DNA of 64,000 bases from Propionibacteriaceae bacterium UBA7704 (GTDB taxonomy: Bacteria > Actinomycetota > Actinomycetes > Propionibacteriales > Propionibacteriaceae). The notes below the pieces were generated by a model that made no database searches, had not been told where the DNA came from, and saw only the letters and a list, made by a program, of their open reading frames with translations. Made by a program: the position numbers and the translations under genes. The stretch is from NCBI GenBank assembly GCA_002482525.1, contig DLGC01000017.1, positions 186,492-250,491 on the forward strand, in the 5' to 3' direction. Shown here in pieces: positions 1-9,391 of the stretch. The first letter of the stretch is position 1. The number at the start of each line of letters is the position of its first letter.

Positions 1-244
1 TCATCTCCACGTACTGCCCCAGCTGAGCGAACTCACTGCAGACCAAGGTGAAGTGATGACGATCGGTGAGCTGGCGGATCGTGCGAATCCGGTCCAGCCC
101 CTCCCGATTGCCGAGGTGGCAGCCCAGCGCGTAGCCGGAGTCGGTGGGATAGGCGACCAAGGCGCCCGCGGCCACCATTTCGGCCAACTGGGCCAATGCT
201 CGTGGCTGCGGATCTTTGGGGTGAACGTCGAAATAGCGAGCCAT
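1..244 (-). CDS. yciO: YciO-like Sua5/YrdC-family protein (3' end cut by window)
   Basis: The 81 visible codons give an N-terminus starting MARYFDVHP, followed by YPTDSGYALGC near residue 33 and an IRQLTDRHHFTLVC stretch, which closely follows E. coli YciO. This family has the Sua5/YrdC fold, whose members bind threonine, ATP and bicarbonate to make threonylcarbamoyl-AMP for tRNA t6A; YciO itself is a weak or uncertain paralogue. The ATG at 242-244 is the first start giving this conserved N-terminus. The reading frame is open to base 1, so about 60% of a normal 200-residue protein lies outside the window. It is divergent from the malY-like gene. Confidence 0.82.
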   Translation of the reverse strand, partial: MARYFDVHPKDPQPRALAQLAEMVAAGALVAYPTDSGYALGCHLGNREGLDRIRTIRQLTDRHHFTLVCSEFAQLGQYVEM

Positions 245-281
245 TCAGCAACCATAGCGCTGAGGCGACTTCAGCACCCCC

Positions 282-287
282 TAGGCT
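282..287 (+). promoter_or_regulatory. -10 box of a leaderless promoter for the malY-like gene
   Basis: TAGGCT lies exactly 6 bases before the ATG at 294, and there is no Shine-Dalgarno sequence between. A TANNNT box at this distance places the transcription start on the start codon, as in leaderless actinobacterial mRNAs (inference). Confidence 0.6.
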
Positions 288-293
288 GCATCC

Positions 294-1421
294 ATGCCGA
301 TCTTGTCAGTACCCCTAGCGGAGTTGCGCGAACGGAGCAGCCTCAAATGGCGCGCCTTCGATGAGGACGTGCTCCCCATGTGGGTCGCCGAGATGGATGT
401 CCAGCTGCCGCCACAGGTCCGCCAGGTGGTTCTCGACGCGGTGAACCGGGGCGACACCGGCTATCCGCACGGCACCGCCTACGCCAAGGCGTTCGCCGAC
501 ATGGCCGCCGAGCGCTGGCAGCTCCATCTGGACGCCGCCACCCAAGTGGTCCGCGCCGGAGATGTCATGAACTCGGTGCTGGCGCTCCTCCAAGCCACGA
601 CCTCGCCCGGCGGTGCGGTCGTGATCAACCCGCCGGTCTATCCGCCCTTCCGCAAGGTCGTGGCCGGGTACGGACGGCAACTCCTCGAAGTGCCACTGAC
701 GCCTGCGGGGCGCCTGGACCTGCCCGCCCTGGCAGCCGCGTTCCACGGCGAGGTTCGGCCGCAGGCGTACCTGCTGTGTTCCCCGCACAACCCCACCGGG
801 ACGGTACACACCGCCGCGGAGCTCACCGAGGTGATGACCCTGGCCAATGAGGCTGGCGTCCAGGTGATCAGTGATGAGATCCACGCCCGCTTGGTCGAGG
901 CCGACACCGATTTCGTCCCGCTGATAGCGGTCCCCGGCGGCGAGCACGCACTGACGGCGACGTCGGCAGGGAAGGCGTGGAATCTGGCGGGTTTCAAGGC
1001 CGGACTGATCCTTGCCGGCATATCGGCCACACCGCGACTTGCCGACATCGCACCGCTGGCGCTCGAGGCCGGCGGGCACCTGGCCAATCTTGCTCACACC
1101 GCCGCGCTGCAACATGCGCAAGCGTGGTTGGATGAGTTGAACACCGAAATTGCGGCGAACAAACGCCTGTTGGCCAGCGAGCTGGAACGCCAGCTCCCCC
1201 AGCTCAGCTATCAGCCCTCTGCAGCGACCTACCTCGCCTGGCTGGATTGCACGGCGCTGAATCTGCCGGATCCCGCACGACACTTCCGACGCCGCGGCAG
1301 AGTCGCCTTCTCGGCGGGGGCGCATTTCGCACCCAGCCACAGCAACTGGGTACGCATCAATCTGGCGTGCTCCCCCAATCTGGTGGTCGAGGCGGTCAGC
1401 CGCATGGCGGCCAGCCTGTAG
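294..1421 (+). CDS. MalY/PatB-family PLP-dependent C-S beta-lyase (aminotransferase fold)
   Basis: This 375-residue protein has the MalY/PatB signature: an N-terminal LPMWVAEMD segment, GYPHGTAYAKAF, the NPTGTVH stretch, DEIHARLV, and the PLP-binding lysine K227 in TSAGKAWNLAGFKAGL. Family members cleave cystathionine or cysteine to homocysteine or pyruvate, with release of ammonia or hydrogen sulfide; E. coli MalY also modulates MalT. Length matches the family (about 390). It stands alone on the plus strand and converges on the TadE-like gene 3 bases downstream of its stop. The start is an ATG with a likely leaderless promoter. The physiological substrate cannot be told from sequence. Confidence 0.88.
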   Translation: MPILSVPLAELRERSSLKWRAFDEDVLPMWVAEMDVQLPPQVRQVVLDAVNRGDTGYPHGTAYAKAFADMAAERWQLHLDAATQVVRAGDVMNSVLALLQATTSPGGAVVINPPVYPPFRKVVAGYGRQLLEVPLTPAGRLDLPALAAAFHGEVRPQAYLLCSPHNPTGTVHTAAELTEVMTLANEAGVQVISDEIHARLVEADTDFVPLIAVPGGEHALTATSAGKAWNLAGFKAGLILAGISATPRLADIAPLALEAGGHLANLAHTAALQHAQAWLDELNTEIAANKRLLASELERQLPQLSYQPSAATYLAWLDCTALNLPDPARHFRRRGRVAFSAGAHFAPSHSNWVRINLACSPNLVVEAVSRMAASL

Positions 1422-1424
1422 TTC

Positions 1425-1817
1425 TCAGCGATCCGCGGTCAATAGTGAACGGGCCGACCCCTCGCCGACCACTTCACCGATCCCGATCAGGCTCAGTACT
1501 GCAGTGGGCGTCCGCATCCGGGTGGTGACCACCACCGCGTTGTCGACCACCTTCACCGAACCCGAGACCGCCGCGTCCTGATCCACAACCCGCCGCGCAA
1601 CCGTCAGAGCGACCCGCGCACCATCCTGGCCCCCGGAGAGCCGATCCGCGGCCGCTGCGTCGCTCCCGGCGCGAGCAGCCGAGGCGGCAACCCGCTCGGC
1701 GTGCCGTGCTGCAGCTGCCTGGGCGCCGCCGTCCACGACGAGACCGATCATTACCAGCAGCGCGGGCAGCAGGATCACCAGGAATGGCGACAACGAAAGC
1801 CCTCTTTGATCCCGCAC
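1425..1817 (-). CDS. TadE/TadG-like pseudopilin-type protein
   Basis: This 130-residue protein opens with a short basic leader (MRDQRG), then a single hydrophobic helix at about residues 9-30 and a hydrophilic extracytoplasmic tail. That architecture, with a glycine just before the helix and a tail rich in AAARHAERVAASAARAGS, is typical of TadE/TadG-like proteins of Flp (tight adherence) pilus systems. The GTG start at 1817 is preceded by a purine-rich GAGGAGAGGGGA Shine-Dalgarno region. Unlike usual tad loci there is no TadA, TadB, TadC or Flp gene nearby, so it is an orphan here. The assignment rests on architecture more than on diagnostic residues. Confidence 0.6.
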   Translation of the reverse strand: MRDQRGLSLSPFLVILLPALLVMIGLVVDGGAQAAAARHAERVAASAARAGSDAAAADRLSGGQDGARVALTVARRVVDQDAAVSGSVKVVDNAVVVTTRMRTPTAVLSLIGIGEVVGEGSARSLLTADR

Positions 1818-1952
1818 GCGATCCCCTCTCCTCAGGTTGGCCCTATTGTGCCCATGCCGAAACGTTCCAAACCAAGGTCATCCACAAGGAAGCCAGATTC
1901 CGGTCGGTAAGCTCAACCCTGGTTCTGCCCCAGCATCGATTGGATCTGCACA

Positions 1953-3179
1953 ATGGTCAGCAAAGTCGCCCTCCTCACTGCCGGTGGATTCGCCCCCTGC
2001 CTGTCTTCGGCCATTGGCGGACTCATCGAGCGCTACACCGAAGTCGCACCTGAGGTCGAGATCATCGGCTACCGCAACGGCTATCAGGGACTCCTTACCG
2101 GAGACTTCGTGACAGTGACCGATGAAGTTCGCGCCCAAGCTCACCTGCTGCACGAGTTCGGTGGTTCGCCGTTGGGCAACTCGCGCGTCAAGCTCACCAA
2201 TGCCGCCGATCTCGTCAAGCGCGGTCTGGTCGCCGAAGGGGACGACCCGCTGAAGGTCGCTGCAGACCAGTTGGTCGCCGACGGAGTAGACGTCCTGCAC
2301 ACCATTGGTGGGGACGACACCAACACCACCGCAGCCGACCTGGCCGCCTACCTGGCCAAGCACGACTATGGCCTTACGGTGGTCGGGCTGCCCAAGACCA
2401 TCGACAACGACATCGTTCCGATCCGGCAGTCACTGGGTGCCGACACTGCGGCGGAGATGGGTGCTCGATTCGCCAAGAACGTTATGGCCGAACACAACGC
2501 CGGCACCCGCATCCTGATCATCCACGAAGTCATGGGCCGCAACTGCGGCTGGCTCACTGCGGCCACCGCGCGGAAGTATCACGAATGGACCGACGGCGTT
2601 GACTGGCTGCCCGAGATCGGGTTATCCAAGCTGGCCTGGGATGTGCACGCGGTCTTCGTGCCGGAGGCCATCATCGACATCGAGGAAGAAGCGGCCCGGT
2701 TGCGCACCGTCATGGACGAGGTCGGCTGCGTCAACATCTTCCTTTCCGAAGGCGCTGGCATCGCCGACATCGTTGCCGAGATGGAGAGCAAGGGCGAGGA
2801 GGTCGCCCGCGATGCCTTCGGCCATATCCGCCTGGAGCGAATCAACCCTGGCCAGTGGTTCGGCAAGCAGTTCGCCGAGATGTTGGATGCCCAAAAGGTG
2901 TTGGTGCAGAAGTCCGGCTACTACTCCCGCTCGGCCGCGGCCAACGCCTTCGACCGTGCGCTGATCAAGTCCATGGTCGATCTCGGCGTCGATTCGGCGC
3001 TGGCCGGTAACCCCGGTGTCGTGGGCCACGACGAGGAGAACGGCGATGTGCTGTCGGTCATCGCCTTCGACCGGATCGCCGGTGGCAAGCCATTCGACAT
3101 CACCGAGGACTGGTATGTGAAGTTGCTCGCCACGATCGGCCAGCCTAAGCCGGTGGCAGCACCGGCCGCGGAGCACTGA
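1953..3179 (+). CDS. pfp: Pyrophosphate-dependent 6-phosphofructokinase
   Basis: This 408-residue protein catalyses fructose 6-phosphate + PPi to fructose 1,6-bisphosphate + Pi, a reversible glycolytic step in the cytosol. GGDDTNTTA at residues 119-127 and PKTIDND at 147-153 are the catalytic and phosphoryl-donor motifs; the Asp after GGD (D122) and Lys 148 are the residues that specify PPi over ATP. IGGDDTNT, MGRNCGWLTA and the closing region resemble the approximately 404-residue Propionibacterium enzyme. It is divergent from the TadE-like gene over a 135-base spacer. The ATG at 1953 has no clear Shine-Dalgarno sequence. Its 3' end overlaps the antisense end of the next gene by 35 bases. 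Confidence 0.93.
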   Translation: MVSKVALLTAGGFAPCLSSAIGGLIERYTEVAPEVEIIGYRNGYQGLLTGDFVTVTDEVRAQAHLLHEFGGSPLGNSRVKLTNAADLVKRGLVAEGDDPLKVAADQLVADGVDVLHTIGGDDTNTTAADLAAYLAKHDYGLTVVGLPKTIDNDIVPIRQSLGADTAAEMGARFAKNVMAEHNAGTRILIIHEVMGRNCGWLTAATARKYHEWTDGVDWLPEIGLSKLAWDVHAVFVPEAIIDIEEEAARLRTVMDEVGCVNIFLSEGAGIADIVAEMESKGEEVARDAFGHIRLERINPGQWFGKQFAEMLDAQKVLVQKSGYYSRSAAANAFDRALIKSMVDLGVDSALAGNPGVVGHDEENGDVLSVIAFDRIAGGKPFDITEDWYVKLLATIGQPKPVAAPAAEH

Positions 3180-3480
3180 GCGTCGCGGCAGTGACGGCCT
3201 CCTGTAAAGCCGCCACCAAGCCTTCGACCGCGCGGTGTGAAGCCACCAGCAACGGTTCATCCCAGTTCGTGTCTGTGATGACCCTGATGACGAACTCTCC
3301 GGTCACAGAGCCTTCGGGATACCAACCGACATCGATGAGTACGCCGTTGCCGAACCGGACCTGAGCCAGATCCTCTTTCAGCCCTTCCCGTTGTTGCGAT
3401 AGCGGTGTGAGTGGATCCAAGAAGTCAAGATCCCAGAACTCGACCTCACCGGTTTCCCAATCGATGTGCTCGGCACGCAT
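3145..3480 (-). CDS. Small acidic protein of unknown function
   Basis: This 111-residue acidic protein begins MRAEHIDWETGEVEFWDLDF and has no signal peptide or membrane helix. I recognise no family. It lies 13 bases after the aminotransferase stop on the same strand and is probably the last gene of the gcvP-yihY-aminotransferase run. Its last 35 bases overlap the 3' end of pfp in antisense. Mixed beta-rich sequence (FGNGVLIDVGWYP, TGEFVIRVITDTNWDEPL) suggests a compact folded domain. The coding call rests on position, in-frame third-codon GC bias and a clean start, not on homology. Confidence 0.6.
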   Translation of the reverse strand: MRAEHIDWETGEVEFWDLDFLDPLTPLSQQREGLKEDLAQVRFGNGVLIDVGWYPEGSVTGEFVIRVITDTNWDEPLLVASHRAVEGLVAALQEAVTAATLSAPRPVLPPA

Positions 3481-3493
3481 GGACGCCGCCGTC

Positions 3494-4654
3494 TCACGCT
3501 TCGCTGCCCGACAGGAACATCTCCAGTCGATCCATGGCTTCGCTGATCTCCGCGGTCTGACCGCAGAAACTCAAACGCATGGTGCGATGTCCGTTGATCG
3601 GATCGAAGTCGACGCCGGGTGCCAGCGCGACTCCGGTGGCGGACAGCACCTGGGCACACCAATCCTGGGAGTCATCACACAGGTGGCTGATATCGCAGTA
3701 CAGGTAGAAGGCGCCGTCCGGCGGGGCAAAATCGGTGATACCCAGGCGCGGCAGGCGCTCCAACAGCAGCTCTCGGTTAGCCGCATAGCGGGCCACGTGG
3801 GAATCCAATTCCACCCGGGACGCTTCGGTGAAGGCGGCCACCGCCGCGGTTTGGGAGATGGCTGGCGCGCAGATCGCCAGATTTGATTGCAGGTTCTCCA
3901 CCGGCGTCCGCAGCTCCGGGGGCACCAGCAGCCAGCCGAGCCGCCACCCGGTCATGGAGTGGTACTTACTGACCGAGCCCACCACAATCGACGCCGATCC
4001 GAACTCCCGGGCCGAGACGCACCGCCTGCCGAAGCTGATGCCGTGGTAGATCTCATCGCTGATCAGGCGACAGCTATGCTCGACGCACCAGTCACTGACC
4101 GCAGCCAACTCCTGAGGATCGATGATCGTGCCGGTGGGATTGGACGGCGATGCCAACACCAGGCCGTCGGGCACCTCTTTCAGCGCGTCCAGCATCGCGA
4201 CGGTGGGCTGAAATCGATTGCCGACCTCGCCGGGCAGATCGACGATCTCCACTCCCAAGCCGTGCAGGGTGTTGCGGTAGGCCGGATAGCCCGGCCGCAC
4301 CATGGCGACTTGGGCGCCGGCATCAAAAGCCGCCAAGGCGGCCAACAAGAAACCGCCGGAGGAGCCTGTGGTGATCACGACTTCGGCAGCGTCTACGGTC
4401 AGTCCATAGCGGCGGCCGTATTCTGCGGCGATCACCTGTCGTAGCTCCGCGATGCCGTTGGTCACCGTGTAGCCCAACACCTCAGTGCTCACTGCCGCAG
4501 CGGCTCGCTGCCTGACTGGCTCGGGGGCCGGCGTGGCCGGTTGGCCCACGAACAGGCCGATCATGTCGCCATGACTGGTCTGCCTGGCGGTGGCAGCCTT
4601 GGCAACCTCCATGACATGGAAGGGTTCGACGCGGCTGCGCTGCGACGCTTCCAT
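3494..4654 (-). CDS. Class I/II (fold type I) pyridoxal-phosphate aminotransferase
   Basis: This 386-residue protein carries the aspartate aminotransferase-like core: GYTVTNGIAELR near the N-terminus, SPSNPTG for PLP-ring stacking and carboxylate binding, DEIYHGI with the Asp that binds the pyridine nitrogen, the Schiff-base lysine K230 in SVSKYHSMTGWRLGW, and a C-terminal arginine-containing segment. Such enzymes transfer amino groups between an amino acid and a 2-oxo acid; the substrate is not evident. The ATG (4652-4654) shares its A with the stop of yihY (TGATG), showing translational coupling in the gcvP-yihY operon. No Shine-Dalgarno sequence is needed if coupled. Confidence is high for family, low for substrate. 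Confidence 0.88.
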   Translation of the reverse strand: MEASQRSRVEPFHVMEVAKAATARQTSHGDMIGLFVGQPATPAPEPVRQRAAAAVSTEVLGYTVTNGIAELRQVIAAEYGRRYGLTVDAAEVVITTGSSGGFLLAALAAFDAGAQVAMVRPGYPAYRNTLHGLGVEIVDLPGEVGNRFQPTVAMLDALKEVPDGLVLASPSNPTGTIIDPQELAAVSDWCVEHSCRLISDEIYHGISFGRRCVSAREFGSASIVVGSVSKYHSMTGWRLGWLLVPPELRTPVENLQSNLAICAPAISQTAAVAAFTEASRVELDSHVARYAANRELLLERLPRLGITDFAPPDGAFYLYCDISHLCDDSQDWCAQVLSATGVALAPGVDFDPINGHRTMRLSFCGQTAEISEAMDRLEMFLSGSEA

Positions 4655-5751
4655 CAGGGGCGCTTCCGAGCGAAGACCCGTCCGGCAACCGCGGCGATCA
4701 GCGCCCCCAAGCCCAGCCCGGTCGCCGCCCCGATGCCATAGCCGGTGGCAAGCCCGACGCCCATCGACTTCTGGGCGACCTCGCTGGAGACATACAACTC
4801 CCCCGGCTTGTTCTCCACCGGCTCGGGATCGGGTTCTGGCTGGGGTTCTGGGTGCGGCGCCGGCACCGTGGCCGTAGCCAGCCAGGCCGCCACGTACAGG
4901 ATCAGCGTCGCGAACAGATTCAAGAACAGCATCGTGACCACCAGCGGAATGGAGATGGTCGCAGCGAGGCTACGAGAGAACGCCTGAATCAGGTAGCCAG
5001 CCAGCAATTGCAGCACGATCAGTCCCACAGCGCCGATGAATGCGCCGATCCACATCAATTTGGTGGGCACCGCTGTCAGCGCAAACCACCGGAACATCCA
5101 CCAGAACAGCAGCGTCGCCAGAGCCAGCGAGAGCAGTCCGGTGACGGTTCGGGCCAGCAAGGTCCAGCCAGGACTGCCCACCACCCCCAGGATCGCTCCG
5201 AGCTGCTCACCGAAGGTGGTGGTGGCGACCGTCGCCGTCCAGATCAGTCCGACGCCGAGAAACAACAGCAGCAGCGCACCGAAGTTCGCCAATAGATCCA
5301 GCGGCAACGGTAGAGATTTGGGCGGGTTGTCGTAGTCCTCCCGCATCAGAGCCCGGACCGCCCGCTTCAGGTTGCCCATCCAGTTGGCACCCGACCAGAA
5401 CGAGATCGCCAGTCCGACCAAGCCAATGGCGGCCCAGTTGCTGAGCGAACTGCTCACGATGGCGAGCATGGTCTGCCCCAGGTCGCCGTAGGCGCTCAGA
5501 TTGCTGTTCAGCCAATCCTCCAGGGAGGTGAGGTAGTCGGGGTAGAACACCGTCAGCGCCAAACCCAGCCCGGAGAAGGCCAGCATCAGGATGGGAACCA
5601 GGGACAGCACGGAGAAGTAGGCGATTGCCGCCGCGAACTGGCTACCGCCGCGGACGGTGAATCGGTCGATCGTCCGCAAGAGGTGTGCGATCAACGGCCG
5701 TTGGGAGAAGCGCTCCCACCATTCCACCAATGCTGTCACCTCCAGGCTCAC
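4654..5751 (-). CDS. YihY/BrkB-family inner-membrane protein
   Basis: Starting from GTG at 5751, which overlaps the gcvP stop as GTGA, this is a 365-residue membrane protein. It has the YihY features: [23 protein letters not shown] in the first helix, [20 protein letters not shown], and [20 protein letters not shown] near the sixth helix. After about six helices comes a Pro-Glu repeat linker (about 297-311) and a glycine-zipper-like extra helix (about 331-356), not part of the usual family core. YihY proteins are of unknown function and were long mislabelled as RNase BN. An ATG farther upstream at 5925 would put 58 extra residues inside gcvP, so it is rejected. Confidence 0.85.
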   Translation of the reverse strand: MSLEVTALVEWWERFSQRPLIAHLLRTIDRFTVRGGSQFAAAIAYFSVLSLVPILMLAFSGLGLALTVFYPDYLTSLEDWLNSNLSAYGDLGQTMLAIVSSSLSNWAAIGLVGLAISFWSGANWMGNLKRAVRALMREDYDNPPKSLPLPLDLLANFGALLLLFLGVGLIWTATVATTTFGEQLGAILGVVGSPGWTLLARTVTGLLSLALATLLFWWMFRWFALTAVPTKLMWIGAFIGAVGLIVLQLLAGYLIQAFSRSLAATISIPLVVTMLFLNLFATLILYVAAWLATATVPAPHPEPQPEPDPEPVENKPGELYVSSEVAQKSMGVGLATGYGIGAATGLGLGALIAAVAGRVFARKRP

Positions 5752-8636
5752 TCCGTCTCGTAGTCGGCGACCGGCCCGCAACTGCACACCAGGTTTCGGT
5801 CCCCGTAGACACCGTCGATCCGGGCCACCGGCGGCCAGTACTTGTCCTGTCCCCCGTTGGCTATCGGCCCGGGTCGATGTCCGGCCGGGAAAGCGGCCAG
5901 GTCTCGACTGTAGGGATGTGTCCATTCGTCCGCCACCACCCGGGTCGCCGGGTGAGGCGCGTTGTGAAGCGGATTATCGTCTGACGGCCACTCTCCCTGC
6001 GTGACCTGGTCGATCTCGCCACGAATGGAGATCATGGCATCGCAGAATCGATCCAGTTCGCTCAGCGGTTCGGATTCGGTGGGTTCAATCATCAAGGTCC
6101 CTGCCACCGGGAAACTCATCGTCGGAGCATGGAACCCGTAGTCGATCAGGCGTTTGGCAACATCGTCGACGCTAACCGAGCTCTCCTTGGTCAGGGCGCG
6201 CAGATCGATGATGCACTCGTGAGCCACCAGACCGTCGGCACCGCTGTACAGGACCGGGAAATGCTGATTCAGCCGAGTCGCCACATAGTTCGCCGCCAAG
6301 ATGGCGCCAGCCGCCGATTGACGCAAGCCTTCGGCCCCCATCAAGGCGATATAGGCCCACGAGATGGGAAGCACGCCCGCCGAACCGAAGGGTGCGGCGC
6401 TCACCGGACCGTAGGAGGTCTGCGGACCGGCCGCAGGGTTCAACGGATGGTTCGGCAGGTACGGGGCCAGGTGCGACTTCACCGCGACCGGACCCACTCC
6501 GGGCCCGCCACCACCGTGCGGGATGGCGAAAGTCTTGTGCAGATTGAAGTGGCTGACATCGGCACCGATGCGTCCGGGCCGAACCAGACCGAGCATGGCG
6601 TTGAAATTCGCTCCGTCGATGTAAACCTGACCGCCGGCCTGGTGAACCGACTCGCAGATCTGAGTCACGGTGTCTTCGAAGACACCGTGCGTGGAGGGAT
6701 AGGTGATCATGACCGCGGCCAACTGTTGGGCGTGCTGGGCAATCTTCGCCCGCAGATCGTCCAGATCGACAGAGCCGTCGGCGGCGGTCGCGACCACGAC
6801 GACCTTCAAACCCGCCAGCGCGGCGGACGCAGCATTGGTGCCGTGCGCCGAGGCCGGAATCAGGCAGATCACCCGATCGTGGTCGCCGTTGGCGATATGC
6901 CACGACCTGATGGCCATCAGGCCAGCGAACTCACCTTGACTACCGGCGTTGGGCTGCAGGCTGACCTCGTCGTAGCCGGAGATCTCGGCCAGCCACGCAC
7001 CCAACTCGGTGATCAACTCCTGGTAGCCCTGTGCATCCTCGGCGGGAACAAAGGGATGCACCTGTGCGAAACCCGGGTAGCTGATCGGTTCCATCGCCGC
7101 AGCCGGATTCAGCTTCATCGTGCACGAGCCCAGCGGAATCATGCCTCGGTCCAGCGCGAAGTCTCGGTCGGCCAGCGAGCGAAGGTAGCGCATGAAGGCG
7201 GTCTCGGAGTGGTAGCTGGAGAAGATCGGGTGGCGCAGATAGTCCACCTCGCGCAGTTCGTCCGGAAGTCCGCCGACGCACTCATCGGTGGGGGCAGGCA
7301 CTCCGAAGGCTGCGCACACCGCAGCCAAGTCCTCCTCGGTAGTGCCCTCCCCGACTGAGACGCCGACGGTGTCGGCATTCACCAGGCGCAACTGGATACC
7401 GGCCGCCCGGGCTTTGGCCACGACCTCGGCAGCACCGCCGGGCACGCTGACGGTCAGTGTGTCGAAGAAGTCCACGGCGGCCAGCGGGAAGCGCGTCGTC
7501 ACAGCAGCGGCCAATCGGCGGGTGTTGATGCTGATCTGGCCGGCGATATCGGCCAAGCCTTGGGGTCCGTGATGGACGGCATACAGCGCCGATACCACCG
7601 CCAGCAGCACTTGGGCGGTGCAGATATTGGAGGTGGCCTTCTCCCGGCGGATGTGTTGCTCCCGGGTCTGCAGCGCCAGGCGGTAGGCGGGCACGCCGTC
7701 GGCATCCTTGCTCAGACCTACGATACGTCCGGGTAGTTGGCGCTCCAGGCCTGCGCGCGCGGCCAGGAAACCTGCGTGCGGGCCGCCGTAGAACAGAGGC
7801 ACGCCGAATCGCTGGGCAGATCCGACCGCAATGTCGGCACCCCACTGTGCGGCCGAGCCGATGAGGGTCAGCGCCAACAGATCGACGGCCACGATGAACT
7901 GGCCGCCACAGTCATGGGCGATCTGCGCCAATCGGCGCAGTTCATCGGCGCGAGGCAGAGTTCCGTCGGCCGCCGGAACCTGCACCACCGTCGCGAAGGG
8001 CGTCTGCTGCCGTACGGCTTCGATGAGGGCGATGTCCGTGGTGTCGTCGTCGCGGAGTTCGCCACCGCCTGCCACCACTACCCGCAGGCCGAGCGCGGAC
8101 GCTCGGGTTCGCAGCACAGCGAGGCTCTGCGGCAGGATGCCGGCATCAACCACCACCACGTCGTTGCCTCGAGAGACTCGATAGGCCATGGCCACGGCCT
8201 CGGCCACTGCTGTCGCCTCGTCCAGCAGGCTCGATCCGGCGATCGGCAGTCCGGTGAGATCACTGATCATGGTTTGGAAAGCGGCCAGTACCTCCAGACG
8301 TCCCTGGCTGATTTCGGGCTGGTAAGGGGTGTAGGCGGTGTACCAGGCCGGGTTTTCCAGCACCAGGCGACGGATCGCCGGCGGCGTCACCGTCTGGGAA
8401 TAGCCCAGGCCGATCATGGCGGTGCCCGGATGATTCCGGGCGGCAAGCTCAGTCAGCCGAGCCTGCACCTGCGCTTCGGAGCGCGGCGGGTCCAGCTGGA
8501 GCGGATCGGTCAGGCGCAACGGCGCCGGAATGGCGGCGTCCAGAAGGTCGTCGATGGTGTCATAGCCCACAACGCGAAGCATGTGCTCGCGGTCAGCATC
8601 GTCGGGGCCCAGGTGGCGTGTTGTGAAGTCAGTCAT
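5748..8636 (-). CDS. gcvP: Glycine dehydrogenase (decarboxylating), P protein of glycine cleavage
   Basis: This 962-residue homodimeric-type P protein decarboxylates glycine on PLP and transfers the aminomethyl group to lipoylated GcvH. The N-terminus ([16 protein letters not shown]) and the tandem aminotransferase-like halves are present; the PLP lysine is K701 in [16 protein letters not shown]. Length fits the fused bacterial/eukaryotic type (about 950) rather than the split gcvPA/gcvPB type. The partner gcvH is upstream on the same strand, with four regulator or housekeeping genes between; gcvT and the L protein are not in the window. TAGGTT lies 10 bases before the ATG, so its own promoter with a very short leader is likely. 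It is followed by yihY with a 4-base overlap. Confidence 0.97.
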   Translation of the reverse strand: MTDFTTRHLGPDDADREHMLRVVGYDTIDDLLDAAIPAPLRLTDPLQLDPPRSEAQVQARLTELAARNHPGTAMIGLGYSQTVTPPAIRRLVLENPAWYTAYTPYQPEISQGRLEVLAAFQTMISDLTGLPIAGSSLLDEATAVAEAVAMAYRVSRGNDVVVVDAGILPQSLAVLRTRASALGLRVVVAGGGELRDDDTTDIALIEAVRQQTPFATVVQVPAADGTLPRADELRRLAQIAHDCGGQFIVAVDLLALTLIGSAAQWGADIAVGSAQRFGVPLFYGGPHAGFLAARAGLERQLPGRIVGLSKDADGVPAYRLALQTREQHIRREKATSNICTAQVLLAVVSALYAVHHGPQGLADIAGQISINTRRLAAAVTTRFPLAAVDFFDTLTVSVPGGAAEVVAKARAAGIQLRLVNADTVGVSVGEGTTEEDLAAVCAAFGVPAPTDECVGGLPDELREVDYLRHPIFSSYHSETAFMRYLRSLADRDFALDRGMIPLGSCTMKLNPAAAMEPISYPGFAQVHPFVPAEDAQGYQELITELGAWLAEISGYDEVSLQPNAGSQGEFAGLMAIRSWHIANGDHDRVICLIPASAHGTNAASAALAGLKVVVVATAADGSVDLDDLRAKIAQHAQQLAAVMITYPSTHGVFEDTVTQICESVHQAGGQVYIDGANFNAMLGLVRPGRIGADVSHFNLHKTFAIPHGGGGPGVGPVAVKSHLAPYLPNHPLNPAAGPQTSYGPVSAAPFGSAGVLPISWAYIALMGAEGLRQSAAGAILAANYVATRLNQHFPVLYSGADGLVAHECIIDLRALTKESSVSVDDVAKRLIDYGFHAPTMSFPVAGTLMIEPTESEPLSELDRFCDAMISIRGEIDQVTQGEWPSDDNPLHNAPHPATRVVADEWTHPYSRDLAAFPAGHRPGPIANGGQDKYWPPVARIDGVYGDRNLVCSCGPVADYETE

Positions 8637-8695
8637 GGCAAGGCCAAACCTATCGCCCCGAGGGCGAAGCCGCCGTCACGACCGGCGGTGCAAGC

Positions 8696-9265
8696 TCAGC
8701 CCGCGGCGCGGGCGCGGCGTCGACGGCTCAATTCATCGTCGGAGGTCTGCGCCGGATGCTCATCGGCGCGCTCAGCGGGCAGTTCCTGCAAGGTGCCCTC
8801 GATGTCGCGCCAGACACCGCCGAGCGCGATCCCGAACATCCCCTGTCCCCCGCGTAGCAGGTCGACGACCTGATCGTCGGAGGTGCACTCGTACACCGAG
8901 ATGCCATCACTCATCAAGGTGACCTGGGTGAGGTCCTCAACACCGCGGGCGCGGAGATGCTCGATGGCGGTCCGAATCTGCTGCAACGAGATGCCGGCGT
9001 CGATCAACCGCTTGATGACTTTCAGAATCAGCAGGTCCCGGAAGCTGTATAGCCGCTGCGTCCCCGACCCGCCGGCGGTGCGGATCTCAGGAACGACCAG
9101 TCCGGTGCGCGCCCAGTAGTCCAACTGGCGGTAACTGATGTCTGCGGCGCGGCAGGCAACCGGTCCGCGGAATCCGAGATCTTCGGGCAGCGGCGAGAAG
9201 TCCCCTTCGAACAGCAACTCCTGCTCGGCATGAAGACTGCCCGGATGAGTCTCGGGAGCATTCAT
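8696..9265 (-). CDS. MerR-family transcriptional regulator (Rv1830-like)
   Basis: This 189-residue protein has an N-terminal helix-turn-helix of MerR type with the YRQLDYWARTGLV signature near residue 46, a winged segment RLYSFRDLLILKVIKRLIDAGISLQQI, and a C-terminal region with no metal-binding cysteines. It corresponds in position and sequence style to the second MerR gene next to gcvP in mycobacteria (Rv1830), a family of actinobacterial regulators affecting growth and division. The ATG at 9265 follows an AGAAGGGG ribosome-binding region. A good sigma-70 type promoter lies upstream (9313-9342). Confidence 0.85.
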   Translation of the reverse strand: MNAPETHPGSLHAEQELLFEGDFSPLPEDLGFRGPVACRAADISYRQLDYWARTGLVVPEIRTAGGSGTQRLYSFRDLLILKVIKRLIDAGISLQQIRTAIEHLRARGVEDLTQVTLMSDGISVYECTSDDQVVDLLRGGQGMFGIALGGVWRDIEGTLQELPAERADEHPAQTSDDELSRRRRARAAG

Positions 9266-9312
9266 CGGTCGACCCCTTCTTCGGACGCGTGAATCACGTC
9301 GGTGCGATTAAG

Positions 9313-9342
9313 ACGGTAATCCGCCGCCATCAGCGTGGTCAA
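9313..9342 (-). promoter_or_regulatory. Sigma-70-like promoter for the merR gene
   Basis: On the minus strand, TTGACC (9337-9342) and TACCGT (9313-9318) are separated by 18 bases, close to the sigma-70 consensus. The predicted transcript starts about 40 bases before the ATG of the merR gene at 9265. Confidence 0.55.
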
Positions 9343-9391
9343 CGACACGCCGCGGGCTCGAGGTCAGCACTGCAGACTCTGAAGTCGAGCC

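Noticed and set aside
8637..8695. A glycine riboswitch before gcvP
   Set aside because: Only 59 bases separate merR and gcvP, too short for a glycine aptamer, and a -10 box sits 10 bases before the start.
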